Positions 1 to 9,357 are shown, counted from the first letter of the stretch. The stretch: DNA of 64,000 nt from Desulfovibrionaceae bacterium (GCA_019421865.1 JAHZEL010000004.1:62001-126000); one strand, 5' to 3'. Notes: a model not told the origin generated them from the letters alone. Numbers and translations: made by a program.

Positions 1-1068
1 CCGGTCGCCCTTGAACATGGCGCCCACCTGCGGGATGCTCATGTGGGACTCGTCCACGAACAGGAGAAAATCCTTCGGAAAATAGTCGAGAAGCGTGGAC
101 GGCGGCTCACCCGCCGCACGCCCGTCGAGATGGCGGGAATAGTTTTCGATGCCGTTGCAGTAGCCGAGCTCCTCCATCATCTCGAGGTCAAGCTGCGTAC
201 GCTGCTCCAGTCGCTGGGCTTCCAGAAGCTTGCCGCCTTCCTGAAACTGCACCAGCCTGTCCCGCAGTTCGTCCCGTATGTCGCTCATGGCGCGCACAAG
301 GTTGTCGCGATCGGAAACATAGTGGCTGGCCGGATAGATCACGGTCTTGGCAATGCGTCCCAAAACCTCCCCGGTCAGAGGGTCGATCTCGCGAATGCCG
401 TCGATCTCATCGCCGAAAAACTCGATATGCAGCGCCTTTTCATCTTCGTAGGCCGGGATGATCTCCAGCACGTCGCCGCGCACGCGGAAGGTGCCGCGGT
501 GAAAATCATAGTCGTTGCGCGTGTACTGAATATCCACCAGGCGGGAGATGATGCTCTCCATGGAAACGGCCTGCCCCTCTTCCACGGGGATGATGAGCCG
601 GGCATAGTATTCCGGCGACCCCAGGCCGTAAATGCACGACACCGACGCCACGATGATGACGTCCCGCCGCGTGAGCAGCGCGTGCGTGGCCGCATGGCGC
701 AGCTTGTCGATGTTGTCGTTGATGGCGGAGTCCTTCTCGATATAGGTATCGGAAGAAGGAACATAGGCTTCAGGCTGATAATAGTCGTAATAGGAAACGA
801 AGTATTCCACCGCGTTTTTCGGGAAAAGCGCGCGGAATTCTCCATAAAGCTGCGCGGCGAGCGTCTTGTTGTGGGCCAGAATAAGGGCCGGTCTGCCGGT
901 ACGGGCAATGACGTTGGCCATGGTGAAGGTCTTGCCCGATCCGGTAACGCCGAGAAGCACCTGATCGCGGATACCGGCGTTCAGATTGGCGACCAGTTCA
1001 TCAATGGCCCCGGGCTGATCCCCGGTGGGCACAAAGGAAGAATGAAGCTGAAAAAGCTGTTCGGACAT
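1..1068 (-). CDS. uvrB: Excinuclease ABC subunit B (UvrB), N-terminal part, cut by window edge
   Basis: Nucleotide excision repair helicase-like subunit that verifies DNA damage with UvrA and recruits UvrC. The reverse strand is open from an ATG at 1068 to base 1 (356 codons, no stop), so the C-terminal half lies outside the window. Seen: the N-terminus MSEQLFQLHSSFVPTGDQP with the Q-motif, and near the edge the stretch LLFVDESHMSIPQVGAMFKG, which contains the DE(S)H-type Walker B motif of UvrB. The start has a weak AAGGTC upstream. It follows the flavodoxin-like gene on the same strand after 111 bp, so read-through from the Crp/flavodoxin unit is possible but not shown. Confidence 0.95.
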   Translation of the reverse strand, partial: MSEQLFQLHSSFVPTGDQPGAIDELVANLNAGIRDQVLLGVTGSGKTFTMANVIARTGRPALILAHNKTLAAQLYGEFRALFPKNAVEYFVSYYDYYQPEAYVPSSDTYIEKDSAINDNIDKLRHAATHALLTRRDVIIVASVSCIYGLGSPEYYARLIIPVEEGQAVSMESIISRLVDIQYTRNDYDFHRGTFRVRGDVLEIIPAYEDEKALHIEFFGDEIDGIREIDPLTGEVLGRIAKTVIYPASHYVSDRDNLVRAMSDIRDELRDRLVQFQEGGKLLEAQRLEQRTQLDLEMMEELGYCNGIENYSRHLDGRAAGEPPSTLLDYFPKDFLLFVDESHMSIPQVGAMFKGDR

Positions 1069-1179
1069 GACCTTGACTCATCATTCGGAAAAAGGACGGC
1101 GGGGCGGGCCTGCGCGAGGCACATTCTGCCCGAACAGCGGATTTTTTCAAGGGGAAGATTTGCGTTTCCCGAAGCTTCC

Positions 1180-1659
1180 TCAGTGCAGGCCGAGAGCCGC
1201 ACGGACGGCGCGTTCCGCCTGAAGGCAGTCCTGCCCGTCCGGATGTCGGGCAGCCTCGCGGATAAGCGCCAGCCGCTCCGGCGTACGAGGATGAGAACTT
1301 CTGGCAAAAACCTGCGGATCCAGTCTGCCCTGGCAGAAGAAATGCCCGAGTACACGGCAGCCAGACTGCTCCAGCAGAGCCTCGGTGCGGGCAGCACAGC
1401 GCAAGGCATGCGCAGAATCCGGCCGCGCCGTCATGGTACCGAAGAAAAAGACGCTCCCACCCGGAAGACGCTCCATGAAGGAACGCATGGCAGGATCGGG
1501 TCCGCAGCGCCATGTCCAGAACCCGAGGATCCAGCGCTCAACGTGAAGCGAAGGAACCTCCTCCACCAAAAATACCGGCAGGGAAAGGCGCTCCGCCAGA
1601 AAACCGGCCACGGTACGCGTATTTCCCGTGCGGGACGAAAACACGATGGCGTCGCTCAC
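1180..1659 (-). CDS. Flavodoxin-like protein
   Basis: Small (159 aa) cytoplasmic protein that should bind FMN and carry electrons. The N-terminus has the flavodoxin phosphate-binding loop, FSSRTGNTR, and later GSVFFFGTMTARPDS resembles the second flavin-contact region. The start is taken as GTG at 1659: a GGAGG lies upstream at good spacing, and the gene then begins 4 bases after the stop of the Crp-type regulator. An ATG inside the same spacer is out of frame and hits a stop at once. The family resembles the short flavodoxins found beside flavin reductases in gut anaerobes, but no partner reductase is visible here. Pairing with a Crp-type regulator suggests control by redox or energy state (inference). 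Confidence 0.75.
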   Translation of the reverse strand: MSDAIVFSSRTGNTRTVAGFLAERLSLPVFLVEEVPSLHVERWILGFWTWRCGPDPAMRSFMERLPGGSVFFFGTMTARPDSAHALRCAARTEALLEQSGCRVLGHFFCQGRLDPQVFARSSHPRTPERLALIREAARHPDGQDCLQAERAVRAALGLH

Positions 1660-1663
1660 GGCA

Positions 1664-2353
1664 TCAGTCCTCCAGAAGGCAGCGCCGAAGCGCCTCTTCA
1701 TCCAGAATGACGATGCGCTTTCTCTCCAGACGTATGACGCCCTGCCGGGCAAAACGACTCAGCTGACGGCTCAGACTCTCGCGGGAGAGACCGAGCAGTC
1801 CGGCCAGCACTTCACGCGTGGTTCCGTCGTCGAGCACGGAACTCTTCTCCACGCGGGCCTTGTGCAGAAGCCAGCCCGCCACACGCCGCGGTACGGAAAT
1901 CTTGCCCTGCGAGACGGCGATTTTGTTGATGAACATGCGCTGACGCATGGCAAGCGCCCGCATGACACGCATGGAAAGAGCGCTGTTTTCCGCAAGCAGA
2001 GAACGAAGCGTTCTGTTCTCCATGATCAGAAGCATGCATGAGGAAAGCGCGCGGGCCGAAAGAAAGGCGTCGCCGCTGCCGAATATTCCGTACAGATCCA
2101 GAAAATGTCCGTCGCGTACGATATGCAGAATGGTGTTCTTACCAGAAACGGAGCCCTTGAGCAGCTCCACATGGCCGCTGATCAGCCAGGCCGTGGTCGT
2201 CACGTCTTCGCCTTCGGCAAATATCCACTCTCCTCTGCCGAACGAGACCAGACGCGTATGTTCCGCAAGCCTTGCCGCCTCCTCTCCGGAGAGTTCGGAA
2301 AAGCTCTGCATAATCTCCGCACGTATGTCCTTATGCTCTGCTCTGCCTGCCAT
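1664..2353 (-). CDS. Crp/Fnr-family transcriptional regulator
   Basis: Protein of 229 aa with an N-terminal cyclic-nucleotide-like sensor domain (about residues 15-130, with FGRGEWIFAEGEDV and ISGHVELLKG) and a C-terminal winged helix-turn-helix (REVLAGLLGLSRESLSRQLS). It lacks the N-terminal cysteine cluster of Fnr, so an iron-sulfur oxygen sensor is unlikely; heme or small-molecule sensing, as in other Crp-like proteins of Desulfovibrio, is possible but not shown. The start at 2353 is supported by AGGAG six bases upstream. It is the first gene of a two-gene unit with the flavodoxin-like protein, 4 bases apart, which is probably one of its targets (inference). Confidence 0.85.
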   Translation of the reverse strand: MAGRAEHKDIRAEIMQSFSELSGEEAARLAEHTRLVSFGRGEWIFAEGEDVTTTAWLISGHVELLKGSVSGKNTILHIVRDGHFLDLYGIFGSGDAFLSARALSSCMLLIMENRTLRSLLAENSALSMRVMRALAMRQRMFINKIAVSQGKISVPRRVAGWLLHKARVEKSSVLDDGTTREVLAGLLGLSRESLSRQLSRFARQGVIRLERKRIVILDEEALRRCLLED

Positions 2354-2707
2354 CGTTGCTCCTGAACATGCCCTATCAAGGGCTTTTCTTCGTCTGAGAC
2401 CTTCACCGTACTCTAAAGAAAAAACGGCAAACGGACCATGACCGCCGTCACATCCACAGGAAAAACGTGAGGAAGGAGGATTCGCGGTACTCGACATAGA
2501 GAGCCCGGTTTCTTGCCCTGAGCTCCGCTTTTACCACAGACAGCCTCAGACTCCCCGCCTTAGCCGTATTATTCCTGAAAGCGTCACACTGACGGAACTC
2601 AAGCAAGCCCCAGGGCTCGAGCCTGCAGACTGATTAAAAAATAAAGCACCGAAAGGGAGAAAGAACGAATCCTTCTCCCTTTCGGTGCTTTCTGAAAAAA
2701 GCAAAAA
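2354..2707. other. Intergenic region between the Crp-type gene and rpsT
   Basis: About 350 bases with no convincing gene. The right end holds the rpsT terminator. The left part must carry the promoter of the Crp-type gene (minus strand), but no clear -35/-10 pair was found. Confidence 0.6.
2636..2691 (-). terminator. Intrinsic terminator of rpsT
   Basis: A perfect 19-bp stem (2643-2661 with 2673-2691, 11-base loop) is followed on the minus strand by ATTTTTT. It lies 17 bases beyond the rpsT stop. Confidence 0.92.
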
Positions 2708-2974
2708 TTAGGCGTCGAGAGCGTTGACGGCCTTGGTCAGGCGGGACACCTTGCGAGCAGCGTTCTTCCAGTGAATGACGCCCTTGCCGGCGATCTTGGA
2801 AACAGTGGAAGTAGCGGTCTTCAGGGCCTCTTCGGCAGCAGCCTTGTCATTCTTCTGAATGGCGGCGCGCACGGCCTTCACCACGTTCTTGATGCGGGTA
2901 CGGGCAGCACGGTTGCGGGCGTTGCGCTTGACACTCTGCTTTTGGCGCTTGATGGCGGAAGCATGATTTGCCAC
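2708..2974 (-). CDS. rpsT: 30S ribosomal protein S20
   Basis: Small basic 88-aa protein of the 30S subunit that binds 16S rRNA helices near the base of the body. The sequence begins MANHASAIKRQKQSVKRNARN and ends LTKAVNALDA, typical of S20 over its full length. The start codon is GTG, preceded by GGAGG; a non-ATG start is common for rpsT and may limit its expression. It is a single-gene unit with its own promoter (3068-3097) and strong terminator. Confidence 0.97.
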   Translation of the reverse strand: MANHASAIKRQKQSVKRNARNRAARTRIKNVVKAVRAAIQKNDKAAAEEALKTATSTVSKIAGKGVIHWKNAARKVSRLTKAVNALDA

Positions 2975-3067
2975 GGGAATCCTCCGGAATGATGACCCCT
3001 GTCGGGGTGTAATGCGATACGATGTCGGGCGGCAGACAGACTACCGCCCGTTATTGCCAGAACGATT

Positions 3068-3097
3068 ATTCTTATGCGCCTTGACGCTTTATGTCAA
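3068..3097 (-). promoter_or_regulatory. Probable sigma-70 promoter of rpsT
   Basis: On the minus strand TTGACA (3092-3097) is separated by 18 bases from AAGAAT (3068-3073), about 90 bases before the rpsT start. The -35 box sits in one arm of a small inverted repeat (CTTGAC...GTCAAG). Confidence 0.55.
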
Positions 3098-3112
3098 GGG
3101 GAGACGCTGAAC

Positions 3113-5209
3113 CTACATCTGCAGGGCCGAGAAGTCGGCGAGTCTGCCCATGCGGGAAAGCAGAACCTGCAGAAGATTCAGACGGTTGGCGCGAATTTCC
3201 TTGTCCTCGGCCATGACCATGACGCCGGAGAAGAACGCATCCACCGTCGGGCGGACGTCGTCCATGAGCGCGAGCAGCTCGTCGAAGCGATCCTGCGCCC
3301 ACAGTTCATCGAAGCGTACGGACATGGCATCCAGAGCGTCGGCAAGCGCCTTTTCCGGCTCTTCCGCGAGAAGCTCACGACGATAAACGCCGGTAACGCC
3401 CTCACCCTGCTTGCGCAGAATGTTGGTCACGCGCTTGAAGGTCTGGGCGTTGTCGGCAAAGCCGGGCTTCGCGCTTTCCGCCACCAAAGCGGCAAGACGA
3501 CGGGAAGCGGCCCACACGTCGCTGCAGCCCGCGTTCATCACGGCTTCCACCAGCAGGGTGTCGTTGCCCTGCGTGAGGAAGTAGTTCTTCACGCGACCGG
3601 CAAAGAATTCATTGAGCTTGGCAAGGGCTTCGGCCTTGTCCAGCTTCCAGCGAATGTTTTCGCTGTAGAGCGACTGGGCCTTGGCAAACAGCTCTTCCAC
3701 GGGAATGCGATATCCCTTTTCGATGAGGATACGGGCAATGCCCAGCGCACAGCGACGAAGTGCAAAGGGGTCGGCCGCGCCGGTGGGAATGTTGCCGAGA
3801 CCGAAGCAGCCCACCAGCGTATCCGCCTTGTCGGCGATGGAAAGCAGCGCGCCGAGGCTGGTGGAAGGCACGGGGGTATCGGGACCGGCAGGCAGATACT
3901 GTTCGGCAATGGCGTCGGCAGCGGCAGCATCAAGGCCCATCTTATGGCCGTAGATGCCGCCCATGATACCCTGAAGCGTATCGAATTCTCCCACCATCTG
4001 CGACACGAGATCGGCCTTGGCGCAGCGACCGGCCACAAAAGCGGACTCGGGATCCACGGAAGCGGCGTGCTTCACTCCGGGCTGTTCCGCCAGCCAGCGG
4101 CACAGTTCGGAGAGTCTGCGGCACTTGTCGCCCATGGAGCCGAGCGGGCCGAGGAAGATGACGTGATCGAGCTTTTCCTTCCACACGTCGAAGGAAGCCT
4201 TCATGTCGGTATTCCAGTAGAAGCGGGCGTCTTCAAGACGGGCGCGCAGCACTCTCTCCCAGCCCTTCTTCACGAGTTCCGGTTCAAGGGAGCTGACGTT
4301 GGCCACGGTAAGGAAGTGAGGCAGCAGACGGCCGTCCGCGCTTTCCACGCCGAAGCTCTTCTGATGCGTCTCCATGCTGGTGAGCAGCACGATGGAAGGC
4401 AGCTCAAGGAAGGAGGGATCAAAGTCGCCGAGAATGGGCACGGGATGCTCGCTGAGGCCCTGAACCTCGTCAAGCAGACCTTCCTTCCAGAGAATGCGTC
4501 CGCCCACGCTCGCGGCCAGTTCGTTGCCGCCGTCCACAATGATCTTGCGGCGGGCGGCGCCGGAAAGGGTTACGCCGCACTTTTCGGCAAGCACGGCATC
4601 AAAGTCGTCGGCACAGGCGACTTCAAAAGGTCCGCGGCCGTGCACGCGATGACCGGTGGTCATGCGGCCGGACTGCACGTCGGCCACGGTGAAAGGCACG
4701 ACTTCGCTGTCCATGAGCGCGACCACCCAGCGCAGCGGACGGGCAAACAGGAAATGGCTCTCGCCCCAGTGCATGCGCTTGGGGAAAGGAAGCGAGGCAA
4801 TGATGGAAGGCGCGGCTTCGGCAATGATGGAAGAAGCCGACACGCCGCCCACGGTCTTGCGCACGGCCACATATTCGCCCTTGGGCGTTTCCTGACGGAA
4901 CAGCGCGCTTATGTCCACGCCCTGTCCGCGGGCAAAGCCCTGAGCAGCCTTCGTGGGATTGCCTTCGGCGTCATAGGCGGCCTTGACGGAAGGACCGAGC
5001 GCCACTTCCTCGCGCACCGGCGTGGAAGCGAGAAGCCCGCGGGCGTGCACCACGGCGCGGCGGGGCGTGGTGTCCACGGTCAGAGCGTCGAAGGAAAGGC
5101 CGTGTTCTTTGAAAAGCGCGGCAAAACGATCATGCAGATCGCGTTCCAGAGAAGCGAGAAAACGGGCGGGGAGTTCTTCCACGCCGATTTCAAGAACAAA
5201 ATGACTCAT
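3113..5209 (-). CDS. glyS: Glycyl-tRNA synthetase beta subunit
   Basis: Beta subunit (698 aa) of the alpha2beta2 bacterial glycyl-tRNA synthetase; it binds tRNA-Gly and works with GlyQ. The N-terminus MSHFVLEIGVEELPARFL is the family signature, the central segment contains an HD-like region (GIYGHKMGLDAAAADAIAEQ), and the C-terminus has the anticodon-binding DALR-type domain. Length is normal. The start lies 3 bases after the glyQ stop, so the two subunits are translated from one transcript. Confidence 0.97.
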   Translation of the reverse strand: MSHFVLEIGVEELPARFLASLERDLHDRFAALFKEHGLSFDALTVDTTPRRAVVHARGLLASTPVREEVALGPSVKAAYDAEGNPTKAAQGFARGQGVDISALFRQETPKGEYVAVRKTVGGVSASSIIAEAAPSIIASLPFPKRMHWGESHFLFARPLRWVVALMDSEVVPFTVADVQSGRMTTGHRVHGRGPFEVACADDFDAVLAEKCGVTLSGAARRKIIVDGGNELAASVGGRILWKEGLLDEVQGLSEHPVPILGDFDPSFLELPSIVLLTSMETHQKSFGVESADGRLLPHFLTVANVSSLEPELVKKGWERVLRARLEDARFYWNTDMKASFDVWKEKLDHVIFLGPLGSMGDKCRRLSELCRWLAEQPGVKHAASVDPESAFVAGRCAKADLVSQMVGEFDTLQGIMGGIYGHKMGLDAAAADAIAEQYLPAGPDTPVPSTSLGALLSIADKADTLVGCFGLGNIPTGAADPFALRRCALGIARILIEKGYRIPVEELFAKAQSLYSENIRWKLDKAEALAKLNEFFAGRVKNYFLTQGNDTLLVEAVMNAGCSDVWAASRRLAALVAESAKPGFADNAQTFKRVTNILRKQGEGVTGVYRRELLAEEPEKALADALDAMSVRFDELWAQDRFDELLALMDDVRPTVDAFFSGVMVMAEDKEIRANRLNLLQVLLSRMGRLADFSALQM

Positions 5210-5212
5210 GGT

Positions 5213-6085
5213 CTACCCCTTCTTCAGCATGGGATATCCCATGGCTTCGCGCTGGGCGGCATAAAGATGGGCCACACCGGAGGCAAGCGTGCGCACACGG
5301 GCGATGTATCCGGCGCGCTCCGTGATGGAAATGGCTCCGCGGGCATCCAGCAGGTTGAACGTATGGGAACACTTCAGGCAGTAGTCATACGCGGGCAGAG
5401 GAAGCTTGGCGTCGATAAGGCGCAGGCATTCCTTTTCGTAATCGTTGAAATGCTGAAGCAGCATGGCCGCGTCGCTCTGATCGAAGTTGTAGCAGGACTG
5501 CTCGTACTCGTTCTGATGGTACACGTCGCCGTAGGTGATGGAATCGTTCCACTTGATGTCGTATACCGATTCCACGCCCTGCAAGTACATGGTGAGGCGT
5601 TCCAGGCCGTACGTGAGCTCCACGCTGGCCGGAGACAGGTCGATGCCGCCCACCTGCTGAAAATAGGTGAACTGCGACACTTCCATACCGTTCAGCCACA
5701 CTTCCCAGCCAAGGCCCCAGGCGCCGAGCGTGGGGGATTCCCAGTCGTCCTCGACGAAACGGATGTCATGCTTGGCCGGATCGATGCCGAGAGCCTTCAG
5801 GCTGTCCAGATACAGCTGCTGGGGATCGGCCGGAGCAGGCTTCATGATCACCTGAAACTGGAAATAGTGCTGCAGACGATTGGGATTGTCGCCATAGCGA
5901 CCGTCGGTGGGGCGGCGCGAAGGTTCCACATAGGCGGCCTTCCAAGGCTCGGGTCCGATAACGCGCAGGAAGGTGGAGGGGTTGAACGTCCCCGCACCGC
6001 ATTCCAGATCCACAGGCTGCACCACGGCGCAGCCCTGTCTGGCCCAGTAGTCCTGCAACGTCAGAATAACATCCTGAAAATTCAT
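5213..6085 (-). CDS. glyQ: Glycyl-tRNA synthetase alpha subunit
   Basis: Catalytic alpha subunit (290 aa) that activates glycine with ATP. The start at 6085 (MNFQDVILTLQDYWARQGCA) is the standard family start and has GGAG upstream; an upstream extension of the frame is not conserved-looking. Motifs include EPSRRPTDGRYGDNPNR and ELTYGLERLTMYLQG, both characteristic of the alpha subunit. It precedes glyS in one operon; recO lies upstream on the same strand after about 230 bases. Confidence 0.97.
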   Translation of the reverse strand: MNFQDVILTLQDYWARQGCAVVQPVDLECGAGTFNPSTFLRVIGPEPWKAAYVEPSRRPTDGRYGDNPNRLQHYFQFQVIMKPAPADPQQLYLDSLKALGIDPAKHDIRFVEDDWESPTLGAWGLGWEVWLNGMEVSQFTYFQQVGGIDLSPASVELTYGLERLTMYLQGVESVYDIKWNDSITYGDVYHQNEYEQSCYNFDQSDAAMLLQHFNDYEKECLRLIDAKLPLPAYDYCLKCSHTFNLLDARGAISITERAGYIARVRTLASGVAHLYAAQREAMGYPMLKKG

Positions 6086-6318
6086 GTAGTTCTCCTGATA
6101 TTCGCCAATGGAGCCATTGGCCTTGCTTCCCTTGCGCACGAGGCGCTCAAAACGATTTTCCCGTCCGCCCCCGGACGCTGCAGAAACGCTTCCTTCCTGC
6201 AGGAAACGCCTGATCCGGAACGCGGAAGCGGAATCCGCATCCGGGACACGGAAAGCGCCCTCTTCCGCAGCGTACAGACAGACCGCCCTCCGACAGCATG
6301 ATCGGAAGGCATCCGCTT

Positions 6319-7071
6319 CTAAAGAGACCTGAACCGGCCGTTCGACCATTCAAGTCCGAGATGATACCGCACAAAAGCGTCGATGAGACGCGCGGCCTGT
6401 CTTGCGCCTTCCGGCGAAGGATTCAGCCTGCCCCATGACTCCGGTGAGTATTCCTTCACTTTTCCCAGTACGTCAAGAGCTTCCTGCCCGAGAGCAAGGC
6501 TCATGTCGCCCGGACGACGGCAGGATGAACAGCATATCGCGCCCTCTCCCACCAGAAAATGGACCTGCTCTTCGGAAAGAAGCGTGCGTCCGCACCGGGA
6601 ACAGTACTGCATGTCCGGCACATAGCCCTGTTCCGCCGCAAGCCTGAAGCGAAACAGCACCGGCATGACGGGGGAAACCAGCTCTTCCTTTTCCAAAAGC
6701 TCGAGCATGCCGCACGCAAGCTCATAACACGCGCCGGCATTATCGGGCGGAACGCCCACGGCCTCCAGAAAACGTACGCAGTTCGCGGCCATCCCCTGCC
6801 TGCGCCAGTCGCGGCGAAGCCTCTCCGGTCCGGCCAGCAGCACGGCTTCGCTCAGATTGAGAAACCGCCCGTCGCGAGAATAGACGGCGCTTGTCCGGAT
6901 TCGGTTGAACGCATCGAGGCAGCCCGTAAAGCGACGCCTGCTTCTGCTCCCTCCGAAGGCAAAGGCCGTGACGAGCCCCCGTTCGCGCGCCAGAAGGCGC
7001 ACCCAGAGATCGTTCTCCCGGAATTTGCCGATACGAAGCACAAGCGCATCATCCGTCCACTGCATGACCAC
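6319..7071 (-). CDS. recO: DNA repair protein RecO
   Basis: Mediator of RecF-pathway recombination that helps RecA displace SSB. The 250-aa frame has the N-terminal OB-fold segment (ALVLRIGKFRENDLWVRLL) and a C-terminal zinc-binding set, CSRCGRTLL followed by CCSSCRR. The longest start is GTG at 7071; an ATG six bases further in (7065) is an equally reasonable start because neither has a strong ribosome-binding site. It lies between the RodZ-like gene and glyQ on the same strand. Confidence 0.9.
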   Translation of the reverse strand: MVMQWTDDALVLRIGKFRENDLWVRLLARERGLVTAFAFGGSRSRRRFTGCLDAFNRIRTSAVYSRDGRFLNLSEAVLLAGPERLRRDWRRQGMAANCVRFLEAVGVPPDNAGACYELACGMLELLEKEELVSPVMPVLFRFRLAAEQGYVPDMQYCSRCGRTLLSEEQVHFLVGEGAICCSSCRRPGDMSLALGQEALDVLGKVKEYSPESWGRLNPSPEGARQAARLIDAFVRYHLGLEWSNGRFRSL

Positions 7072-7280
7072 GTCCGTTCCGGAAAAATACGCGCGAAGGG
7101 AGGAGCGCCTGCGCGCTCCGCCCTTCGCTCAAACAACAAAAGCATACCGGCCCAGCGTCAGCCCGCCGGAGCCTTCCCCGCAACGGGGATATCGGAGATT
7201 TCCGCCACAGAGACCGGAAAGGGTCGCCTTGCGGCAGGCCTTCCGATCCGGCGAGACTCTTTCACGCCCCGCCCGGTCCG

Positions 7281-8270
7281 TTACCGGACGTCGGAGGGAA
7301 AGTTCATGGTCACCACGCGGGGCGAAGACGAACGTTCCAGCTCCCGACCGTCATAAATGATGCGCACGGCTCTGGCGTTGCCGAGACGAATGACCAGAGA
7401 GTCGCGGAAGGTCATGGAGAAGGTATCGCCCTTGCGAAGCGTCCGCTGCTGCTTCTTGCCGTCCGGCTCAAAGCCCATCCAGCAGTCGCCCGTATCCGCA
7501 ATGACCTCCACCTGATGCATACCGTCGGGAAGAGCGGCAGGCGCAGGCTCGTCGGTTCCGGCAGCGGCAGTCGAGGATTCTTCAGCGGAAGGCATGGCGG
7601 GCTGCTCAACGGCAGCTCCGGCACCGCTCTGCTCGACAGAGGCCGCGGAAGCAGGCTCGGAAGGAGTCTGTTCCGCTCCGGTCGCCGTTGCGGCGGACGA
7701 GGCTGCCGGATCTTCCGCCACGGCGTCCTGCTGAGCAACAGTGCTCTGTTCCACGGAACCGGCCTGCTCGACGGGAGCAGTTACGGGGGCAGGAACAGGC
7801 GTCGGCGCGGAAGTTCCCCACGTGGGAACGGATGTGCCGGACGAGTCGGATACCGCCGAGGACGTTTCGTAATCGCGGGCGGCAAAGAAGTGGACGTAAG
7901 CCATATATGCGCCGAAGGCCAGAGCCACGACAAGCACGAGCTTGAGCACGGCGCCGATGATGACCGGCAAAATGCTCGGCTTGACGGAGGTATAGGTGGC
8001 GTTGTCCGCGATCACCGGGCGGGAAATGTTCTCAAATCCCTCCAGATTGCGGAGCCACTCCGACACCTCATCCTGCGCAAAGCCCAGAAGCAGCGCATAT
8101 TCTTTTATAAAGTGGTGCACATACACGGTACGGGGCACTCTGTCGGAGCCTTCCTCTATGCCCTGAAGTATGCGCGTCGGTATCTTGAGACGGTCGGCTA
8201 CGTCTGCCACTGTCATTTCACGGCCCTCGCGGGCCTCACGGAGCTTTGCTCCCAGTTCTGCCAGAGTCAT
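7281..8270 (-). CDS. RodZ-like protein (HTH, one membrane span, periplasmic domain)
   Basis: Predicted inner-membrane protein of 329 aa. Residues 1-80 form a Xre-type helix-turn-helix (LGAKLREAREGREMTVADVA); residues about 99-129 form one transmembrane helix; then comes a long low-complexity linker rich in Ala, Ser, Pro and Glu; the last 75 residues match the DUF4115/RodZ periplasmic domain (CWMGFEPDGKKQQRTLRKGD). RodZ links MreB to the rod-shape peptidoglycan machinery. The ATG start at 8270 follows the stop of the upstream PpiC-type gene by 8 bases; a TTG start at 8282 would overlap it. The coupling with a periplasmic chaperone suggests envelope assembly. Confidence 0.8.
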   Translation of the reverse strand: MTLAELGAKLREAREGREMTVADVADRLKIPTRILQGIEEGSDRVPRTVYVHHFIKEYALLLGFAQDEVSEWLRNLEGFENISRPVIADNATYTSVKPSILPVIIGAVLKLVLVVALAFGAYMAYVHFFAARDYETSSAVSDSSGTSVPTWGTSAPTPVPAPVTAPVEQAGSVEQSTVAQQDAVAEDPAASSAATATGAEQTPSEPASAASVEQSGAGAAVEQPAMPSAEESSTAAAGTDEPAPAALPDGMHQVEVIADTGDCWMGFEPDGKKQQRTLRKGDTFSMTFRDSLVIRLGNARAVRIIYDGRELERSSSPRVVTMNFPSDVR

Positions 8271-8278
8271 AGAGCGCC

Positions 8279-9220
8279 TCAATTGCGGATGTCGATGAGC
8301 GCCTTGTCCCGAAGCTGCGCGGTATACTCCTGGAAACGTTCCTGCAGACGGGGACGGCGCAGGATCTGCTCAATGCGCATGGCGGTCTGCGAATCGGGAA
8401 CGGCATCGCTGTGTTCCACGTTCTCCGCCTCCTCGAAGTCAAGAAGAGCAATCTGTACCTTGTTGGCGTTCATGCTGAGCAGCGGAGACACGTCTCCCTT
8501 TCTCATGTGGGAAACCTGCTCCATCATGCCCGGCGCCATGTCGGAGAGTTCCATGAAGCCGAGATCGCCGCCTCCCTGCGGGTTCGGCCCGATGGATACG
8601 CGCTGCACGGCTTCGGCGAAGGAAACCTTGCCCGAAGCAATGTCGGCAGCCCACTTTTCCGCATCGGCTTCCACGGGATAGATGAGCATGGCCACTCTTG
8701 CGCGACCGGAAGCGAATCCGGCCATGTTCTTGCGGTAGTAGTCGTTGATCTCATCTTCCGTAACGACAACCTTGTTCACCACATTGCGTCCCATGAGACG
8801 CTGGGAAACAAGCTGAACGTACAGCCGATCACGGAACATTTTTTCGGAAACGCCCTCTTTTTCCATCTGTTTGAAAAAGACGGCCCGGTCAAGCTGGCTG
8901 TCCTTGACGATCTGATCCACGGCGGCGTCCACATCAGCGTCGGACACGTCGATATCTTCCTTCGCAGCTTCCTGAAGAAGAATCTTGTCGTTGATCATCC
9001 GGTCCAGAACGGCCTTCCGCACCTCTGCCACCATTTGGGGATTCTTTGCAGGATCGATTTTCTGCCCGACCAGTTCGGGCTGAAGAGCCTTATCCAGCTC
9101 CCTGACGGTAATCATGTCGCCGTTGACCACGGCGGCAATGCGGGAAACCGGAACGGCAAGCACCGACTGTGCGGAAAAAAGAGAAGCCGCACAGGCGAGA
9201 GATATGAAAAGGGTACGCAA
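8279..9220 (-). CDS. Periplasmic peptidyl-prolyl isomerase, SurA/PpiC type
   Basis: Secreted chaperone or prolyl isomerase of 313 aa that should assist folding of outer-membrane or periplasmic proteins. A signal peptide (RTLFISLACAASLFSAQSVLA) is followed by a SurA-N-like helical domain (AAVVNGDMITVRELDKALQP) and one parvulin domain (about residues 190-280, with GGGDLGFMELSDM). The start is probably TTG at 9220, because AGGAG lies 9 bases upstream and the signal peptide begins there; no ATG is available close by. SurA itself has two parvulin domains, so this single-domain protein is nearer PpiC or the SurA-like proteins of Desulfovibrio. Confidence 0.82.
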   Translation of the reverse strand: MRTLFISLACAASLFSAQSVLAVPVSRIAAVVNGDMITVRELDKALQPELVGQKIDPAKNPQMVAEVRKAVLDRMINDKILLQEAAKEDIDVSDADVDAAVDQIVKDSQLDRAVFFKQMEKEGVSEKMFRDRLYVQLVSQRLMGRNVVNKVVVTEDEINDYYRKNMAGFASGRARVAMLIYPVEADAEKWAADIASGKVSFAEAVQRVSIGPNPQGGGDLGFMELSDMAPGMMEQVSHMRKGDVSPLLSMNANKVQIALLDFEEAENVEHSDAVPDSQTAMRIEQILRRPRLQERFQEYTAQLRDKALIDIRN

Positions 9221-9328
9221 GACAGCACACTCCTGATATTCGTTATGATGGTTGTTTATAGCCTGTTTTTTCCGCACTGGCAACGCTCCGTCGCGGGGTT
9301 TTCCGCCTGCAAAACACGGGAAGATCAT

Positions 9329-9357
9329 ATTATAACGCGGGGATGCCTCTGAAAAAG
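9329..9357 (-). promoter_or_regulatory. Possible promoter of the PpiC/RodZ unit
   Basis: A perfect TATAAT on the minus strand (9329-9334) lies about 110 bases before the gene start; the matching -35 region (CTTTTT or TTTTTC) is poor. Confidence 0.4.

Noticed and set aside
3074..6301. Very long plus-strand open frame (about 1,075 codons) opposite glyS and glyQ
   Set aside because: It is the antisense of two fully conserved genes in a GC-rich genome; its translation is His/Gly/Arg-rich and resembles no protein. The same applies to the long antisense frames over dnaK, lpdA and the MscS-type gene.
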